From contig JADFUZ010000002.1 in the NCBI GenBank assembly GCA_015222295.1, positions 1 through 6,862 of the forward strand: a stretch of DNA of 6,862 nucleotides, in the 5' to 3' direction. Under the pieces are notes generated by a model. It was given only the letters and a program-made list of their open reading frames with translations. It was not told the DNA's origin and did not search any database. Below, in pieces: positions 5,021 through 6,862 of the stretch (positions are counted from its first letter, which is position 1; each line of letters begins with the position of its first letter). The position numbers were made by a program, and so were the translations under genes. Source of the DNA: Chloroflexota bacterium (GTDB lineage Bacteria > Chloroflexota > Dehalococcoidia > GIF9 > AB-539-J10).

Positions 5021-5747
5021 CCTCAAGCTGGCTCCCCCCCTCTTTGATCAGGCGTAAGTGTTCAGTATCGACACCAGCCAGTTCAGAAGCTTCGCGGTCA
5101 ATTTCATAAGGCTCGCCGATGAGGATTTTGCCACATTCTTCTACCCTACCCTGTGTCGGATCATCCGTATAGAAGAACTTCTGACGGGCTTCGATAATCC
5201 CCAGATCGAAAGGCAATGTGAAGTAAAGGTCAGCAAGCACATTCTCTATCCCCAGTGCGTACAAGCTTTCCCAATTGACTTCCCGGCCCTTCTTGTACTT
5301 GCTCACCGGCATCAGCCCCAGCAGGTTGGCTATCGCAAAACGCCCACTGTTGCCACAGACTTTGAAGGGCGTGACACTGATCAGGAAGTCGCTACGTAGG
5401 GCCAGATTTGGCGCCCAGAATGTGGGCGTGGCGAAGAACTTGACTAGAGGATTCTCCATCTCCACGAAAATGGAATCCTTAACATCAAGCAGAAGTACGC
5501 GGGGAAAACTGTATCCCAAAGCCTGGTACGTAGGATATATGGACTTCCCGTCAGGAGCCCCATCGGCAATGAGAATATCGGCGTCGCTCACCTTCCTGAT
5601 GCCCTTAACAATCGTATTCAGCAGTTCGGGACTCGTGCTTACAGGATACGACAGCGGATAGCCTGCACAAGGCTTGATTAAGACACGCCGGGCCCAAGCA
5701 AGCCGTGCTGGAGGAGTGAAAACAAATTTCGAAGCTTCAACAATCAT
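5016..5747 (-). CDS. DUF362 domain protein (short, no ferredoxin domain)
   Basis: A 243-residue cytosolic protein with features I associate with DUF362: RVLIKPCAGYP near the N-terminus (21-31), STSPELL (37-43), LISVTPFKV (122-130), NLLGLMPVSKYKKG (141-154) and DLGIIEA (181-187). The molecular function of DUF362 is not established. Many members are longer and carry a 4Fe-4S ferredoxin domain, but here there are only two cysteines (27 and 131, plus 205) scattered without a CxxC motif, so no cluster is predicted. The ATG at 5747 is the first possible start after an in-frame stop at 5757-5759. It lacks a clear ribosome binding site, so the start could be leaderless or lie downstream. A run of seven G near the 3' end (complement of 5034-5040) encodes the GG of EGGSQLED and is a slippage-prone spot. 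It is convergent with acylphosphatase and co-directional with the aminopeptidase upstream. Confidence 0.8.
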   Translation of the reverse strand: MIVEASKFVFTPPARLAWARRVLIKPCAGYPLSYPVSTSPELLNTIVKGIRKVSDADILIADGAPDGKSIYPTYQALGYSFPRVLLLDVKDSIFVEMENPLVKFFATPTFWAPNLALRSDFLISVTPFKVCGNSGRFAIANLLGLMPVSKYKKGREVNWESLYALGIENVLADLYFTLPFDLGIIEARQKFFYTDDPTQGRVEECGKILIGEPYEIDREASELAGVDTEHLRLIKEGGSQLED

Positions 5748-5949
5748 CGTCGTTAACTACTGCTCGTTCATACCGTGGCCGAGCCTCGCCAATCTTCAAG
5801 ATGGCTTCAAGAGCACAATAGCACTGGCTCTCGGTAGCTCCCCAAGCTGCAACTGCACCTCACTGGAATCCACTTCTGTCACATTCCTTCTCAGCCTGAC
5901 AAGTCCTCAACGCCACTAAGGCAAAAGCTGAGCTTTATCGGTGGAGACA
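5748..5949 (-). other. 202-bp gap upstream of DUF362 with a small hairpin after the aminopeptidase
   Basis: Just past the aminopeptidase stop, AAAGC and GCTTT (plus-strand 5924-5936) form a 5-bp stem with a TCA loop and a few T after it on the minus strand, a weak terminator at best. The rest holds a 28-codon minus-strand frame (5882-5796, GTG start with an AAGGA placed rather close) and, overlapping it in another frame, codons for ALEAILKIGEARPRYERAVV that run into the DUF362 start. Neither is convincing as a gene. No promoter with proper spacing was found for DUF362. Confidence 0.35.
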
Positions 5950-6862
5950 TCACTTGGAGAGCGACAGAGCAAGCTCAACCAGGGCCCTGACTCCGGCTCC
6001 GGTAGCGCCTTTCACTGTGTAGCCGCTTTCCTTGGAACTGGAGGCGGTGCCAGCTATGTCGATGTGAACCCAGGGAGTATTGCCCACGAACTCAGACAGA
6101 AACAAGGCAGCAGTAATGGCCCCACCGTATTTGTTGCCCGTGTTCTTGACATCAGCAATCTGACTCTTGTTCTGCTCCTTGTATTCCTCCGGCAATGGCA
6201 TCTGCCAGAATCGCTCTCCTGCCCGGTCGGCCGCCTGCATAACCTTATCTACGAGCTTCTGGTTGTTGCCAAAAACGCCGCTGTAGAGAGTGCCCAGGGC
6301 AACGCGACAAGCCCCAGTTAGAGTAGCCAGATCCACCAGGTGCGACAAGCCCTGCTTCACCGCATAACTCAGGGCATCAGCCAGGATAAGCCTTCCCTCA
6401 GCATCAGTGCTGACGACTTCTATTGACTTACCGTTCATGGCCTTCAATATGTCCCCGGGCTTCAGGGCAGCACCACTCGGCAGGTTCTCAGCAGCCGGGA
6501 CAATGCCCGTAATGTTTGCTTTGGGCTTCAACCGAGCAATCGCGCTGAGCGCCGCAATCACTGCAGCACCCCCTGCCATGTCGTCCTTCATTTCACCCAT
6601 CCCCTCCGACGGCTTGATGGAAATACCCCCAGAATCGAAGGTCACGCCCTTGCCCAAGAAGCCAATGCCACTGTCGGTGTCACCATCTCCCTTGTAGCGG
6701 AGAGTTATCAGCTTCGGTGCCTCCTTGCTCCCTTTCGCCACCCCCAGGAGCGCCCCCATACCCATATTTCCCATGTCCTGTGACTCAAAGACATCGAACT
6801 CCATTCCGTACTTGGAAGCCATTTCCCTGGCCACATCAGCCATCCGAGTGGGTGTCATAACG
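5950..6862 (-). CDS. pepA: leucyl aminopeptidase, M17 family (5' end cut by window edge)
   Basis: Metal-dependent exopeptidase that removes N-terminal residues from peptides in the cytosol, usually as a hexamer with two metal ions per subunit. Only the C-terminal catalytic domain is here. The frame stays open to the edge, and the ATG at 6858 corresponds to an internal position of full-length enzymes (about 500 residues). Counting that ATG as 1, the ligands line up with E. coli PepA at a constant offset of 200: K70 and D75 (GKGVTFDSGG), D93 (MKDDMAGG), D152 and E154 (TDAEGRL), with catalytic K82 and R156. The usual NTDAEGRL signature reads STDAEGRL (S150 for N); all metal ligands are retained, so activity is expected. 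The C-terminal WVHIDIAGTA motif (263-272) is also present. The stop is TGA at 5952-5950, 202 bp upstream of the co-directional DUF362 gene. Confidence 0.95.
   Translation of the reverse strand, partial: VMTPTRMADVAREMASKYGMEFDVFESQDMGNMGMGALLGVAKGSKEAPKLITLRYKGDGDTDSGIGFLGKGVTFDSGGISIKPSEGMGEMKDDMAGGAAVIAALSAIARLKPKANITGIVPAAENLPSGAALKPGDILKAMNGKSIEVVSTDAEGRLILADALSYAVKQGLSHLVDLATLTGACRVALGTLYSGVFGNNQKLVDKVMQAADRAGERFWQMPLPEEYKEQNKSQIADVKNTGNKYGGAITAALFLSEFVGNTPWVHIDIAGTASSSKESGYTVKGATGAGVRALVELALSLSK

Overview
The window is 6.9 kb of ordinary-looking bacterial chromosome of moderate GC. It carries seven recognisable protein genes (two cut by the window edges), one small basic ORF of unknown function and one tRNA gene. 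The gene set (a DUF2779 nuclease-like protein, a SpoIIM-like membrane protein, a prenyltransferase-fold protein, RNase III, acylphosphatase, a short DUF362 protein and a PepA aminopeptidase) and the tRNA lacking an encoded CCA would fit Chloroflexota, perhaps Dehalococcoidia. That placement is an inference from general familiarity; no phylogenetic marker was tested.

Layout. From 1 to 1398 (+) is the C-terminal part of a DUF2779 protein that combines a PD-(D/E)XK nuclease-like region, a four-cysteine patch and a DEDD exonuclease-like region. It converges on a minus-strand pair: a SpoIIM-like membrane protein (1433-2140) and, upstream of it, a prenyltransferase/terpene-cyclase-fold protein (2267-3310). 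From 3311 to 3654 there is no convincing protein gene, but there are some inverted repeats. A tRNA-Gln(CUG) gene follows on the minus strand (3655-3725).

Between the tRNA and the next gene are two back-to-back sigma70-type promoters whose -35 boxes lie 4 bp apart. One drives the tRNA leftward and the other drives rnc (RNase III, 3814-4545) rightward. Both are predicted to give very short 5' leaders. The rnc unit continues with a 46-residue Lys/Arg-rich ORF (4555-4695) and an acylphosphatase (4721-5005). It then meets a convergent minus-strand DUF362 protein (5016-5747), and the two stop codons lie inside one small inverted repeat. The right edge holds the catalytic C-terminal part of a leucyl aminopeptidase (5950 to the edge, minus strand), upstream of DUF362 and in the same direction.

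How the genes work together. Only the rnc - small basic ORF - acylphosphatase run looks like a tight operon. The rest are housekeeping or poorly characterised genes with no visible common pathway. I found no CRISPR array, insertion sequence, phage gene or recognisable defence island. The points most worth a second look are the dual-fold DUF2779 protein, the small basic ORF beside rnc, and the compact divergent tRNA/rnc promoter region.
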